In this document: positions 1 through 11,276 of the stretch, piece after piece | Numbering within the stretch: position 1 is the stretch's first letter | How the letters are laid out: each line of letters begins with the position of its first letter | Assembly: GCA_949825045.1 (NCBI GenBank) | Contig: OX463821.1 | Coordinates: 35,980,486-36,044,485, forward strand | Length of the DNA: 64,000 nucleotides | Reading direction: 5' to 3' | From: Argyresthia goedartella | Lineage: Eukaryota > Arthropoda > Insecta > Lepidoptera > Argyresthiidae | Translations under genes and position numbers: made by a program | Notes under the pieces: model-generated | The model's database searches: none | The model's input: only the letters and a program-made list of their open reading frames with translations | Told to the model about the DNA's origin: nothing

Positions 1-2
1 AG

Positions 3-1023
3 GCACTTGGCCTTCTGGAGTCATATCTAACAGATAGGGTTCAGATGGTCGATGTTAATGGGAAAAGATCACCTGGGTCTTCAATAAGTATGGGCGTACC
101 GCAAGGTTCAATTCTTGGTCCTTTCTTGTTTTTAGTATATATTAATGATTTACCTTACCTTGTTAAAGCAAAACATGGGTTAGTATTGTTTGCCGATGAT
201 ACTTCTTTGATATTTAAAGTTAAAAGACAGCAATCAAATTATGAAGAGGTAAACAATGCTATCTCTAGTATAGTGAACTGGTTTACTGTTAACAATTTAT
301 TACTTAATGAAAAGAAAACTAAATGTATTAAATTCGTGTTACCCAATGTGAACCCGGTAACTACAGACATATTTATAAAAGGACAGAGATTGGACCTTGT
401 GCAGTCGACTGTCTTTTTGGGCATTACTTTAGACGCCAAACTACAATGGGATCCTCATATAAATAAATTGTCGAACAGACTGAGTTCGGCAGCGTTCGCA
501 GTTAAAAAAAAATAGAGCTCTTACCGACGTAGACACCGCTAGACTAGTCTACTTTAGTTACTTTCATAGTCTAATGACCTATGGTATTTTATTGTGGGGT
601 CACGCTGCGAATGCTAATAGTATATTTATTCTGCAGAAACGGGCTGTTCGTGCAATTTATAGATTAGGGCCTAGAATGTCACTGAGGGAAAAGTTTAAAG
701 AAATCAATATTCTGACATTTGTGTCTCAATATATCTATGACAATCTTGTGTATGTAAAAAGAAATATAAATAATTTTCAGAAGTACAGTGATATACACAA
801 TTTTAATACTAGAAATAAAGACAAGTTGGTTGCTTATGTAAGCCGACTACATAAAATTAGTAATTCTTTTAAAGGCAATTGTATACGCTATTACAATAAG
901 GTCCCTACTGATATTAAAAACTTACCTTTAGACAAGTTTAAAATAATAATAAAACAGAAATTGTATAAAAAAGGTTACTATAGGATATCTGATTACTTAG
1001 AGGACAGATGTCCATGGGAATAG
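3..1023 (+). pseudogene. LINE-A: C-terminal half of a non-LTR reverse transcriptase
   Basis: The frame is open from the window edge and carries the RT core 'GVPQGSILGP' and the catalytic 'FADDTS', then the thumb/C-terminal region typical of Jockey/CR1-type LINEs ('YGILLWG', 'CIRYYNKVP'). The first frame ends at 515. The continuation lies in another frame from about 505 to 1023, so a one-base indel in the A-run at 504-512 broke the gene. The 3' UTR follows, and the element ends near 1262 in TTGAT-type tandem units, a tail used instead of poly(A) by several insect LINEs. The 5' part (endonuclease, ORF1) lies outside the window or is lost. A related 5'-truncated copy is at 58299-59072. Exact clade is uncertain. 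Confidence 0.85.
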
Positions 1024-1257
1024 ATTGTTTGAGTAACAGGCTGTTTCGATATATAATTAGCATTCATTTTGTAATTTGACAATATTTTATTTAAAAAAGG
1101 AAACGCAAAAGATGCGACGACTGTGGAGTTTCTTCGGTGAGCTCTTCTCCACAGATTCCGCCATTGTGTTAGTGAACTCACCCAAAAAAATGTAATGACG
1201 GATCTAAGTAATGTAACAACATCCTATGGAAATAAATTATTTTTGATTTGATTTGAT

Positions 1258-1722
1258 TTGATAGAAAGGAAATTAGTTAAAAGCGTAGCAGATTTGATGC
1301 CGATTAGGGTCTCGGATATTTTTGAGAAGGTAGGAATTGACGTGTTAGGAGCGTTTCCACGTTCGTCGAGAGATAACCGTTTTATTATAGTCGCGGTAGA
1401 GTATGCGTCGCGGTTTGCGATATGTAAGGCGTTACCTAGGGTTACATCGGAAGATGTAGTGCGGTTTTTAATTGAGGAAGTTTTCTGTAGGTTCGGGCCG
1501 ATTAGGGAAATTATTTCAGATAGAGGAACAGTTTTTACGGCGGGAATTGTAAAAGAAACGGTAGAGCACTTTGGGGCTAAAATGATACATACAAGTTCGT
1601 TTCACCCACAGAGTAACGGTAGAATGAATGAATAGAACGTTAACTTTGATGTTATCAAAAAATTTAGGTAGTAATCAAAGGCAATGGTGCTCGGTTTTAC
1701 CTTTGGTAGTACATGGGAGTAG
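1258..1722 (+). pseudogene. Gypsy-type integrase core fragment
   Basis: Translation shows a retroviral-type integrase catalytic core: first Asp in 'GIDVLG', second Asp in 'SDRGTVFTA', and 'HPQSNGRMNE' with the catalytic Glu. The frame stops at 1635. The expected continuation ('RTLTLMLSKN') is in the next frame from 1628, consistent with a one-base insertion near 1635. The fragment starts right against the TTGAT tail of LINE-A and is cut at 1722, exactly where the palindromic repeat 1723-1988 begins. No gag, RT or LTR is adjacent. It is a dead remnant of an LTR retrotransposon, Ty3/Gypsy by the look of the motifs. Confidence 0.8.
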
Positions 1723-1988
1723 AGGGTTATTGTTCCTTTTAAATCAATTAGAAATCAAAATAAATTTCGCCGTTCGCTCCGCTCCTCTCCGCGTCGCGCA
1801 ACGCTTTGCGATGCCGCTTCGGCTTGAACGTGTTTAAATTGAGCTGTAATGTACGGAAAGACAAAGGGAAGCATGGAAAGAATTTATTTCGATTTCTAAT
1901 TGATTCAAATGTAACAATAACCCTCACCTAATTTTATTTCATTGACCGCTTATTACAGTTTGATAAATACGTTGAGGCTGACAATTAA
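1723..1988 (-). repeat. Palindromic repeat unit, inverted copy of 40368-40593
   Basis: Positions 1723-1766 and 1881-1924 are near-perfect inverted repeats of about 44 bp (left end 'agggttattgtt', right end 'aacaataaccct'), enclosing a GC-rich core at 1768-1830. Homology to 40368-40593 runs through the core and one arm and continues to about 1988, in opposite orientation. It could be a MITE, or the worn terminal repeat of the Polinton between the two copies. A weaker internal duplication of the 'attttatttcattgac' segment is seen around 1930 and 2020. Confidence 0.7.
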
Positions 1989-2455
1989 AATAACCCTCTT
2001 CACGATTGTCTGTTTAACCTATTTTGATTTCATTGACTGTCACATAACCTAATTCGAAATAAAACTGTTCGCTGTGACTGTATCATGAATTATGATCAAC
2101 GAAGCGCTATGAAAAAAGATAGGCAAGATAGTGCCCTTGCGCTTGCACTTGGCTCATTCTGGTGGAGGGGCATTTCCATGCCTCCAGATACTTACAATGT
2201 GTTACAAGTAATTATTTTCGTTTGTTCGCTGACCATCACTTCAATTAGGAACTCAAATGTAACAAGTGATAAATGTACACACCATCTCTCGTCCTGATTT
2301 TCTACACACACACATACACACACACACACTCAGAAAGTATATTTTTTATTTTTGCTTTTTAAAGCCGGGTTATATTATTATGAGACCTTACGAAAATGTT
2401 TTGATATTTCGTGAACGTCTGTTGTCTGGGTGAAAGTAATATCATCTGTTAACCA
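1989..2455. other. Non-coding spacer with CA microsatellite
   Basis: No supportable gene. The short frame at 2085-2297 has no recognisable motif. A CA-type microsatellite lies at about 2302-2331. Confidence 0.5.
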
Positions 2456-2675
2456 CAATGAGATGAAATATTTGCTTAGGTTATGGCTGTTGTCTGAGAG
2501 ATTCGTTATAATTGTGAAAACTTTAAGAAATCAGACCTAAGTGCAGGTTGATGCTAATGTCTGAAGGGCTCGTTATAATTTTGGAACCATCAGAACATTA
2601 GGTCTTTCGTTAGGTGATTGCTGACTTTATGTAGTATTATAACTTTGGAATCACCAGATAAATCAGACCTTCGCT
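2456..2675 (+). repeat. MITE-like repeat, copy 1 (right end lost at LINE-B)
   Basis: Closely matches 6855-7075 in direct orientation, sharing 'gtctgagagattcgttata' and 'aaatcagaccttcgctt'. The right terminal inverted repeat seen in copy 2 is missing here because LINE-B starts at about 2676. Confidence 0.65.
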
Positions 2676-2716
2676 TATTGAAGCGACTTGCCTCATCACT
2701 TTCACCGGAATCTTCG

Positions 2717-3490
2717 ATGGTGACAGCTAACGACATGAGAGAGATTGTCACTGATATTGTTAAGACGCAGATGGAGTTCTTCGCGACCCAGATCCAGAAG
2801 TCCATTGCAACTACTATTAATCGAGAACTTTCATCCATCCGCAAAGAAGTAGAAGACGTCAAATCAAGTATGGCCTACATTAACAATCAATTTGAAGACG
2901 CAATGAAAGCAGTTAAATCTACTACTCAAGATTATTCTGAGATGAAGACAGAGAACTTAGAGCTTCGAGCAACCGTGAACGAACTAAAGAAGACTGTAGG
3001 AAATCTAGAACAGCACGCGCGCGCCAACAACATTGAAGTACAATGTGTGCCAGAGTATAAGAATGAAAACACAAACAGTATCATCCTACAGCTCGGCAAC
3101 ACCATAGACTGTACCTTAGCTGATACAGACATACTACACAGCTCTCGTGTGGCTAAAGCGGATCCTGCCAACCCTCGTCCGCGCTCTATAGTCGTTCAAT
3201 TGGCTTCGCCCAGGATTAGGGACAACTTCCTTGCTGCAGTGATTAAATTCAACAAGGCTAAGCCAAAGAATAAGCTGAACTCTTCACACCTGGTATTGCT
3301 GGTGAAAATACCCCAATCTTCGTTGCGGAACATCTCTCACCAAGTAAAAGAGCGCTCCACGCAGCTGCTAGACACAAGGGCACTAGGAACTAGGCTACCA
3401 GTTCACATGGATAAGGAATGGGCGTATCTTTATGCGCAAACACACGGACTCCACTTATATTCTTATAAAAGATATGGAAACTCTTCATAA
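2717..3490 (+). CDS. LINE-B ORF1 protein (coiled-coil nucleic-acid-binding type)
   Basis: An open frame of 257 codons if started at the ATG at 2717. The upstream ATG at 2618 lies in the flanking repeat, so 2717 is preferred. The N-terminal third is charged with heptad-like spacing (coiled coil around 'EVEDVKSSM' and 'LRATVNELKKTVGNLEQ'). After 'RANNIEVQCVPE' comes a basic globular region, as in LINE ORF1 proteins that bind the RNA template and trimerise. No zinc knuckle or PHD finger is visible. ORF2 begins 13 bases after its stop, as is usual for a two-ORF LINE. The frame is intact although ORF2 is broken. Confidence 0.75.
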   Translation: MVTANDMREIVTDIVKTQMEFFATQIQKSIATTINRELSSIRKEVEDVKSSMAYINNQFEDAMKAVKSTTQDYSEMKTENLELRATVNELKKTVGNLEQHARANNIEVQCVPEYKNENTNSIILQLGNTIDCTLADTDILHSSRVAKADPANPRPRSIVVQLASPRIRDNFLAAVIKFNKAKPKNKLNSSHLVLLVKIPQSSLRNISHQVKERSTQLLDTRALGTRLPVHMDKEWAYLYAQTHGLHLYSYKRYGNSS

Positions 3491-3503
3491 ACTTACTTAA
3501 ACT

Positions 3504-6359
3504 TTGAATTGGACCTCAAGTCATGCATGCTTTTTTGTTAACACCATTACCGAGCTAAATATATATTACCAAAATATTCGTGGTCTAAGAACTAAAACAA
3601 ATATTTTCTATAAAAATGTAGCATGTAGTAATTACGACATTATAATATTGTCAGAAACCTGGCTCAATGATGGAATACTCAATAATGAACTATTTGATGA
3701 TCGATATGTTGTTTACAGGAGGGACAGAGACCTAAGCATTAGTAAAAAAAAAGATGGTGGAGGGGTTTTGATAGCCGTAACTAAAAACTTAAAATCTAAA
3801 CGAATGTTATGTTGGGAAAGTACCTGTGAGGACCTATGGGTGATAGTTGATAACACAGTATCACTGGCGTTCTGTGTAGTTTATCTCCCTCCGCCCGTTA
3901 AAACCATACTGCTCGATTGTTTCTTGGCTAATTGTAATCGCGTTTCTGAACTAAATGACACAAAAACATGCATCGTGGGAGATCTCAATCTCGGCTGTAT
4001 TAACTGGGAAGTACAAGAAACCATCACATCATCCAAACAGCAGTTACTTACAGAATTTTTGACTCTAAATGACCTTGTCCAGAAAAACCTCATATATAAC
4101 AACAACGGTAATATTCTTGACATAATAGTTACAGACATAGCAAGTTGCAAGGTTTCGGCAGCGACCGATATATTATCTAAAGTTGACCCTGTACACTCTC
4201 CGCTCGATGTCTGCATTTCATCATCAGTACCAGATAGATTCCCTTACAACAATAACGCTCCAAGACATAACTTCTACAAAGCTGATTTCAATGCAATCAA
4301 CAATCACCTAGGCAGCCTTGATTGGGGTGAACAAATGAAAGCATTCGATGACGTGAATGACATGGTAGGCCTCCTCTATGACCAATTATCTAAAAGCATT
4401 AATAAATTTGTACCTCAAAAACGAATGACAAAACCAAGGTACCCTACCTGGTTCACAAAGGACCTTATCAAACTGCTGCGGGAAAAAAACAACCTTAGAC
4501 GGCGTTTCAAGAAATACAATAACCCTCTGGACAAAATATCTCTCGGTATACTCAAAAAACGCTGCGACAAACTTGCCGCTAGTTGCTACCATCGTTATCA
4601 TGAGACATTGGAGAAGAATATCGCCTCGAATCCCAAAATATTCTGGTCATTCGTAAAGAGTAAACGCTGTGGCCAAAGTTCCTACCCAGCCACAATGACC
4701 AACGGCAGTAAAATAGCAACAACCGTTACAGATGTCTGTGAAATGTTTGCGTCGTTTTTCCTTTCAGTTTATAGTACTAGTGACAACAACACTGACCATA
4801 TGGACAAAATATACCTACACAATGACAATTTTTCGTCATTAAATATTACACGTGCGGAAATACTCTTTAAACTCAAACACCTTGACCCCAACAAAGGACC
4901 CGGGCCCGATGGTATCCCACCTTTACTGATCAAAGCTTGTGCAACCAGTCTAACGGAACCTTTGTATCTTATTTTCAACCGCTCGCTTAAATCAGGTATA
5001 TTTCCACATAATTGGAAAACGGATTGGAGTTGTGCCAACATTCAAAGGTGGAGAGCTTACCTCCGTCAAAGACTACCTCCCAATCTCTATATTAAGTTCA
5101 TTCGCAAAAATCCTTGAGTCATTAGTCTGTCCCCACATCCAGAGGCACTGCAAGCAGCTTATGACGATCCACCAACACGGTTTCTTAGAATCCAGGTCTA
5201 CATGCACTAACCTGGTTAGCTTTGAAGAGATGCTTGTGGATGCAATAGACATGAACAAGCAGGTGGACGTCATATATACGGACTTCAGCAAGGCCTTCGA
5301 TAAAGTTTCCCATAAAATCTTAATGTACAAATTAGAAAATTTCGGTTTCACAGGCCCTATCTTAAATTGGTTAGAATCCTATCTAAAAAGTCGCAAGTTC
5401 TGTGTCGTAGTTGATGGGCATACGTCAAAATACAGCGATATTACATCTGGAGTTCCGCAGGGATCACACTTAGGACCAATACTGTTTAATTTATTTATTA
5501 ATGATCTGCCGAATTGCTTCCGCTACACGACCCCCTTCATGTATGCAGACGACCTCAAGATAGCGAAAGTCATAGAAAGCAAGAACGACTCCACACTTTT
5601 ACAGGAGGACCTAGACCGATTGTCACACTGGTTTCGCGAAAACGGAATGCAACTTAATGCCTCCAAATGCTTCCACGTAACTTTTACTAGAAAACTATGG
5701 GGCATTCTAACACGTTATTCTATAGATACAACAGAACTTGTTTTACTTGAGACAGTCAAGGACCTCGGTGTAATCTTTGACAAGAAACTGACCTTTGTTC
5801 CACACATTGATAGCACTGCAAAAAGGGCTTCTAAAATGCTGGGATTTGTGATCAGAAACAGCAAAACTTTTAGTAATCCTAAAACTAAAATCCTGTTGTA
5901 TAACACCCTAGTACGTAGTATACTTGAGTATGCCAGTGTGGTATGGCGTCCACACTACGCGACGCACATGCTTAAACTGGAACGCATACAAAAGAGGTTT
6001 ATGTGGCACCTGGCATACTCCAAAGGAGTGGCTAAAACCATATCGACTTACGATGACAGACTCAAACATTTTGGAATGAAACCTATGACTAACAGATATG
6101 ACTACATTGACTTAGTTTTTTGCACAAAATTCTTAATAACAAAATTGACTGCTCACAACTATTATCTAAATTAAAAATCAGGGTACCACCCAGACTCCCC
6201 CGACTACCAACGACGCCACTAATTCCGCCACTTCGTAGAACGGTACTTGGAGCTAACTCAGCCATCCCTCGCCTCTATAAATCTCTCAACAAATATAGCG
6301 ACATGATTGACATCTTCCACGATGCATCAACAAAGATAAAGACCTTAACCCTGGCGTAG
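3504..6359 (+). pseudogene. LINE-B ORF2: APE-type endonuclease plus reverse transcriptase
   Basis: The N-terminal part is an apurinic-like endonuclease ('YYQNIRGLRTKTN', 'LSETWLNDG', 'GDLNLG'). It is followed by RT: 'DPNKGPGPDGIPP', 'YTDFSKAFDKV', 'SGVPQGSHLGPILF' and the catalytic 'YADDLK', then a long thumb and C-terminal domain. Three frames are needed: 3504-5020, 5020-6118 and 6118-6359. The breaks lie near 5015-5022 and in the T-run at 6115-6121, so two single-base indels killed an otherwise full-length ORF (about 950 codons). The endonuclease nicks target DNA and the RT performs target-primed reverse transcription. Confidence 0.88.
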
Positions 6360-6697
6360 GTATTCATTTAATCATTAAGTCTCTAGTCTTTATGATCATC
6401 ACGATCAGCACTCAGCAGCAGCCTGTCAGGGAACCCACTGTTGACTATAGTTTATGCCTCTTTAAATCTCGTATTAGTTTTTATTATTAATTTACTACTT
6501 AGCTTAGTTACCTTAGCAAAGTCTACTTCGTACTAACCTAGACTCCAAATTATGTTTCCATAACATTGCGGTGTTTACTTGTAAGTAGTTTTTGCACTAA
6601 GCGTTGTTCATAAATAGTCATACTTTTTGTATTGTAACTTTAAGTGCACAAACTGTAAGTAAGCCAAATAAATAAATAAATAAATAAATAAATAAGT

Positions 6698-7456
6698 ATT
6701 TCGCCTCATAGATTATATTTTGAGCAAGATATATTTTGAGTGTACAAACACCAGAAAATCAGAACTTTACAAAAATATTGAAACTTACATAAAAAGACGA
6801 TTTTTATCTGGCTGGAAGTACCTAGTGTAAAAACCTTGTTTTATGTCACCATAATGAGATGACATATTTGCTTAGGTTTGTTGCTGATGTCTGAGAGATT
6901 CGTTATAATTATTTTTTAAGAAATCAGACCTAAGTAAAGGTGAATGCTAATGTCTGAAAAGCTCGTTATAATTTTGGAACCATCAGAAAATTAGACCTTT
7001 GGTTAGGTGGTTGCTGATTTTTACGCACTTGGTACTTGGGAATCAACAGATAAATCAGACCTTCGCTTGTTATGTAGGTATGTCATCTCAATAGATTAAA
7101 CATGGATATTTTTGAGGGTACAAACACCAGAACATCACAAAAATTATGATACTTACATAAAAAGTTTAGTTGAAGCTTACCTACTTGCTTGATTAATAAA
7201 AAGCTCATAACACTCAGCTTTTTGAAAAACAAAAAATAAAATCTCATAATAACCAATACTACGAACATCAATCAGGATCAAATTATCTTATATAAAACGA
7301 ATGAAATACAACTGGTACGTGCAAGTCTCAACTTGTCATGATACCAGGAAGGACCAGGTCCCCACACAAGCTAGCCGTACGTACCTGCGGATCGCATGTT
7401 TCGTTATCTAGAAACCTTAGTCAGCAGCATTACTACTCAACATTGAGAACGGTGCT
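6698..7456 (+). repeat. Flank of LINE-B with MITE-like copy 2 (6855-7090)
   Basis: Copy 2 has short perfect terminal inverted repeats: 'tgagatgacata' at 6855-6866 and 'tatgtcatctca' at 7079-7090, about 236 bp in total. Segments after LINE-B (about 6708-6800) and after copy 2 (7090-7175) match ('tacaaacaccaga', 'acttacataaaaag'), so repeat plus flank appears to be a tandem duplication with LINE-B in the first unit. No gene is seen; the minus frame at 7083-7271 is a chance frame. Confidence 0.6.
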
Positions 7457-7796
7457 GAATATGAGTACTGTCGCCTACAAGTGGCTTTATTTCAAAAGAT
7501 CGTAACTAACATTATGCCTCTGCCACCCCGTATGGGAAAAGGTGTGACGCTATGTTATGTTACGCGTTAACATTATAATTATTATCTGGAATATGAGTAC
7601 TGTCGCCTACAAGTCGCTTTATTTCAAAAGACCGTAACTAACATTATGCCTCCGCCACCCCGTATGGGAAAAGGCGTGACACTATTTTATGTTATATGTT
7701 TAACATTATAATTATTATTAGTTTTCGATTTGCGTATGTAACATTTTAATATAACATAGTGTCACGCTTTTTCCCTTACGGGGCGGTGGAAGCACA
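7457..7796. repeat. 132-bp tandem duplication followed by an inverted copy
   Basis: Units 7457-7588 and 7589-7719 are near-identical direct repeats ('gaatatgagtactgtcgcct' starts each). Then 7752-7796 is an inverted copy of the internal segment at about 7652-7692 ('cgtgacactattttatgtt'). The right unit and this segment could fold into a hairpin with a loop of roughly 60 bases. Probably remnants of a non-autonomous transposon. Confidence 0.7.
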
Positions 7797-8832
7797 ACTG
7801 TGCTCACTTTTTAGCCGGTTATTCATTACTCCATTTTGCGTTTTAGAGGGTCTAGCCCATCACCGCAGCTATGAGGTAATGAAGGTTTCCTCACGATGCT
7901 TTCGATTTGAGTATATACAAGACGATCTCTACTATCTGAGTAGGTATTCCACACTTCGATTTAGATTGATTATACATTACATATTTCTACATATGAAGTT
8001 TTTGTATTAAAATGTATAATCTATATTATACATTTACTATCAAAAAAAAGTCCTCAAAGATTTAATTTAGAAAACTAAGCTGACAAAAAGTGATAACATT
8101 TTCTTTAACCCGATTGTACTTCTAATGCTTGTTGTATATTAAACGCTAGTTGATTTTGTACCACTATACTTTTACTGTTTTACATAAAGCTAGCCTTTAC
8201 TAGGATTTGATGATTAACACTTCAGTTAAAAAAAAACTTCAGGATAACATCTAAATAATCTAGGACATAAAAAGTAATCTATGCTAGCATACCTACATCT
8301 GATTTTACTTAAAATTGCGAATTAAAATATATAAAAAAATTCCCCATTCAAATGAAGGAGAGTATTGATAGGGAATAAATAATGGAGTGAACATAATATA
8401 TGTACTACAAATCATGATTACGGTATTTAAAAATGTTTCCGCTTTCAATATACTCAAGCATTAGTTCAGCTAGTATCATACCGCAACGATAAGACTTAGG
8501 CTGTAAGACCGAGACATAAGAGTTAGGAAACATACCAAATCATCCTGCCTTTTCCTGTAAAGTAGTATGATGTGCTTTTTGGGAACTAATTGAGTTCACA
8601 ACAGTTTTGTAATGGACACTCAAAATTCACACAATAAATGTGCTTAGTTGACTGTTTGACTTGATTCCAGGGGAACTCAACATTGTACATGGTTTCGTTT
8701 TCTTTTTACTGTTCGATTATTTGTTTTATGTACACGCTTCACGTAATGCAATACAGAAAAAATGTTCGAAAACACTGCATCATTATTGTACAATCATCAA
8801 AAAAAATGTATAAAATCCGGATACTTTAATGA
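7797..8832. other. AT-rich spacer without recognisable gene
   Basis: Only short frames lacking motifs are seen. This may be the left, non-coding part of the Polinton, but I could not find a terminal repeat here that matches the right side. Confidence 0.4.
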
Positions 8833-10432
8833 AAAGCCACAATTGTGATCAACAAGTGGAGACTAATTAAAGTGAAAGTGACTAGTACTACAAGACCTTC
8901 AGAAACACAGGAGAAAAAATTTTCGTAAGTTTTTTTTAAATTGTTGTTTGATATCGTTTTTATAACCTCTGGCTTGCGTTTGGTATAAAATCTATACCAA
9001 TTTCATTTCATTGGTTTTTGACTCTATAACCATGGCATAAGGTTGAAAATAGCGAGCCATTTTTTTTTGCTGCGCAGACCAGTGGTTAAGTTGCCTAACA
9101 CCAACGAAAAAGAGAGGCATACGAGGCTCTCTCACTAAGCCTCAGTGGTATGTTTGTCTATTCTAATTTTTTGTTTATATGTATTCAGGTCTGACTCTGA
9201 AATCAATAACGAATTCCGGAACACCATCCCCGAGAAGCAGTGGCGCCAACAGAGGGCTGGATCCAGCGCCTTTAACCTTGACTCAGACGAGGAAAATCAT
9301 TCGTGAGTATACATTCAATCATTACTATATATTTCCGTTATGATAGGTACTTGATCCCCACAACACTTTTGACTCTATGCTGTATTCTCTAGACGTTTAA
9401 ACCTATTTTATTTTATTTTGATATCTTAAAGTTTTCGTAAAGCTGCGTTGACACGATCTGAGTAGGCTCGGACTGAGTGAACTCGAATGCAACTCCTATT
9501 GTGATAACCAGATTCGAGCGAGTAGGTATCCGAGCTAGCTCGTACGAGCCTTCTCTAATTGTGTCAACGAGGCTTAAGTCAAATTTATTACTTATGAGAA
9601 TATGAGTCAAATTGCTCGTCTATTTATAGCTCACTGCCTCATACAGTCGATAGCACACAATCTTTACATAAAGTGAAAACATCTCAACCCCAGAGAAACA
9701 ATAAAATTTAAGTCGAAACCGTTTACCGTTGCGTTTGATCGTTTATTTATAGCTCAACACCTCGTACAGTCGACAGCACACAATGCTGGACATTGAGTAA
9801 TAATTATATTCAAGCCCAATTACATTTCTGTATTAAAAGGAATGATTTAGGATGGCTATCACCTGTGTTGATACGTATACATATATAATTTACTCAGTTA
9901 AGCTTTTCTATTTTTCAGTATTGTAAATAAAACTGCACCAGCAAAGGAGTCAAAGAAGCGCAAGACGAACACTGGCACCAATAGCGGTCCAAACCGGGAG
10001 TCCAAACAAAAGAAGACCACTAACGATCCATCAGCGTCATCGTCGTCTACGCGTAGCACCCTTCCCTCTGCAAAGAAGTTCACCGTCACCGAGCTGTTTG
10101 GTGAGGACGAAGACGCGGCTACGATTGCTGAAGCTAAGACCAATTCTCTAAAATCGGTTTTGTGGCGGCGCGTTGCTGGTGGTCTTCTGAAACGTAGCGA
10201 GGATTTAGATGGTAACCTATTCGTCGAATGTCGTATTTACAACAAATCTGATATACAGAATCTGGAACCACGTAATCGCTACTGGAAGGCTTTGGTCAAT
10301 TTGCGTTATCAGGTTGAGGATAATGAGATAGAGTTAGAGGCGCTTCAGACATTTATTAAAATAGCTAAGAGTAAATTAAAAAGCGATGGTACCTTTTGTC
10401 TAGAGCAGAAAAATAAAAAAAATGATGTTTAA
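8833..10432 (+). CDS. Spliced gene of unknown function, left end of Polinton
   Basis: Three exons fit in one frame: about 8833-8924 (donor gtaagt), 9189-9302 (acceptor after 'tattcag', donor gtgagt) and 9919-10432 (acceptor after 'tttttcag'). Exon 2 is 114 bases and phase is kept at both junctions. No ATG is found in exon 1, so the start lies in a further upstream exon or the model is incomplete. The product is acidic then Ser/Lys-rich ('LDSDEEN', 'KKRKTN', run of serines), possibly with a nuclear localisation signal, and ends in a compact domain ('SVLWRRVAGGLLKRSEDLDG'). A polyadenylation signal lies at 10500-10505. It precedes the polymerase on the same strand. I do not recognise the family; a Polinton accessory protein is the best guess. 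Confidence 0.55.
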
Positions 10433-10436
10433 ATGT

Positions 10437-10799
10437 ATAATTTAGTTTGTACTTTCATTTCATTTTCGTAAGATCTATAAGATTTTGTCTTTTTATAGTA
10501 ATAAAGTATAGTTACATTAATTTGTCTCTTTTTATGTTGTAGAGGAGAGGTTTATAAAGCATATTTTTCATTCTAGAATTCATATATATTATACATAGAG
10601 CTTTATATTAGTCTCTACTAATAGTGTAAAGCTCGATGTATTTTGGTTGGTTTGTTTTATCATTCGTTTCATTTTCGTTTCATACATATTCATCGTATGA
10701 TAGTTAAGTTATATATTTAGCTGATAGGTAGAATACGTACGGTAAGTACGTAGAGTAATTTTGCTGTAGATAGTTGTATGGAAAAATACTAATTATAAC
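10437..10799 (+). promoter_or_regulatory. Intergenic region upstream of the DNA polymerase gene
   Basis: Contains the AATAAA of the preceding gene (10500) and AT-rich, TATA-like stretches before the polymerase ATG at 10800. Promoter role is inferred only from position. Confidence 0.3.
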
Positions 10800-11276
10800 A
10801 TGGGTGACAAAACCATATTTTGTGAGGTTTGTGAGAAATCTATTCAAAGTCGAATCTTCTCTGCACATTTACGGTCTACTTTACATAAGAACAATAGTTT
10901 GATACATGTCAGTGACAACATTTCAAAGTTCTCAAGTGCGTTCAGGAATCGAATCGCTTCTTATCGAGTTTGCTCTAACCAACAAGCTATTAGTACCGCG
11001 TCAAATAATGATCCTCAACTACCATCATCTACGGACCAGGTGGAGGTGCACACTCCGCCCCGTGAATATATCATAGCACTGCGTCGCCATGTGAAGCAAA
11101 TACTCGACGCGAAAGTTGTTGCATATAATTCGCTAAAAGTCAACTTCGAATTCTTTGCTCAATTTTATTTACCTAAAAACGATACAACCGAAGTAATGTC
11201 ATTTGCAACCGAAAACATGGTTATCTTTCAAAATTATGACTTCAATGAGATCTTTTCAACAGTGGTAGATAAAATA

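Larger units (their letters stand above)
2676..6697 (+). mobile_element. LINE-B, Jockey-superfamily non-LTR retrotransposon
   Basis: Two ORFs (ORF1 2717-3490, endonuclease/RT ORF2 3504-6359) are followed by about 340 bp of 3' UTR and a tail of seven AAAT units at 6667-6697. The insertion lies inside a duplicated repeat unit: sequence before 2676 matches 6855-7075, and sequence after 6697 (about 6708-6800) matches 7090-7175. The 5' UTR is very short, so the extreme 5' end is probably truncated. Confidence 0.8.

Noticed and set aside
2085..2297. Short + frame of 70 codons
   Set aside because: No motif, no context and unusual composition; likely chance.
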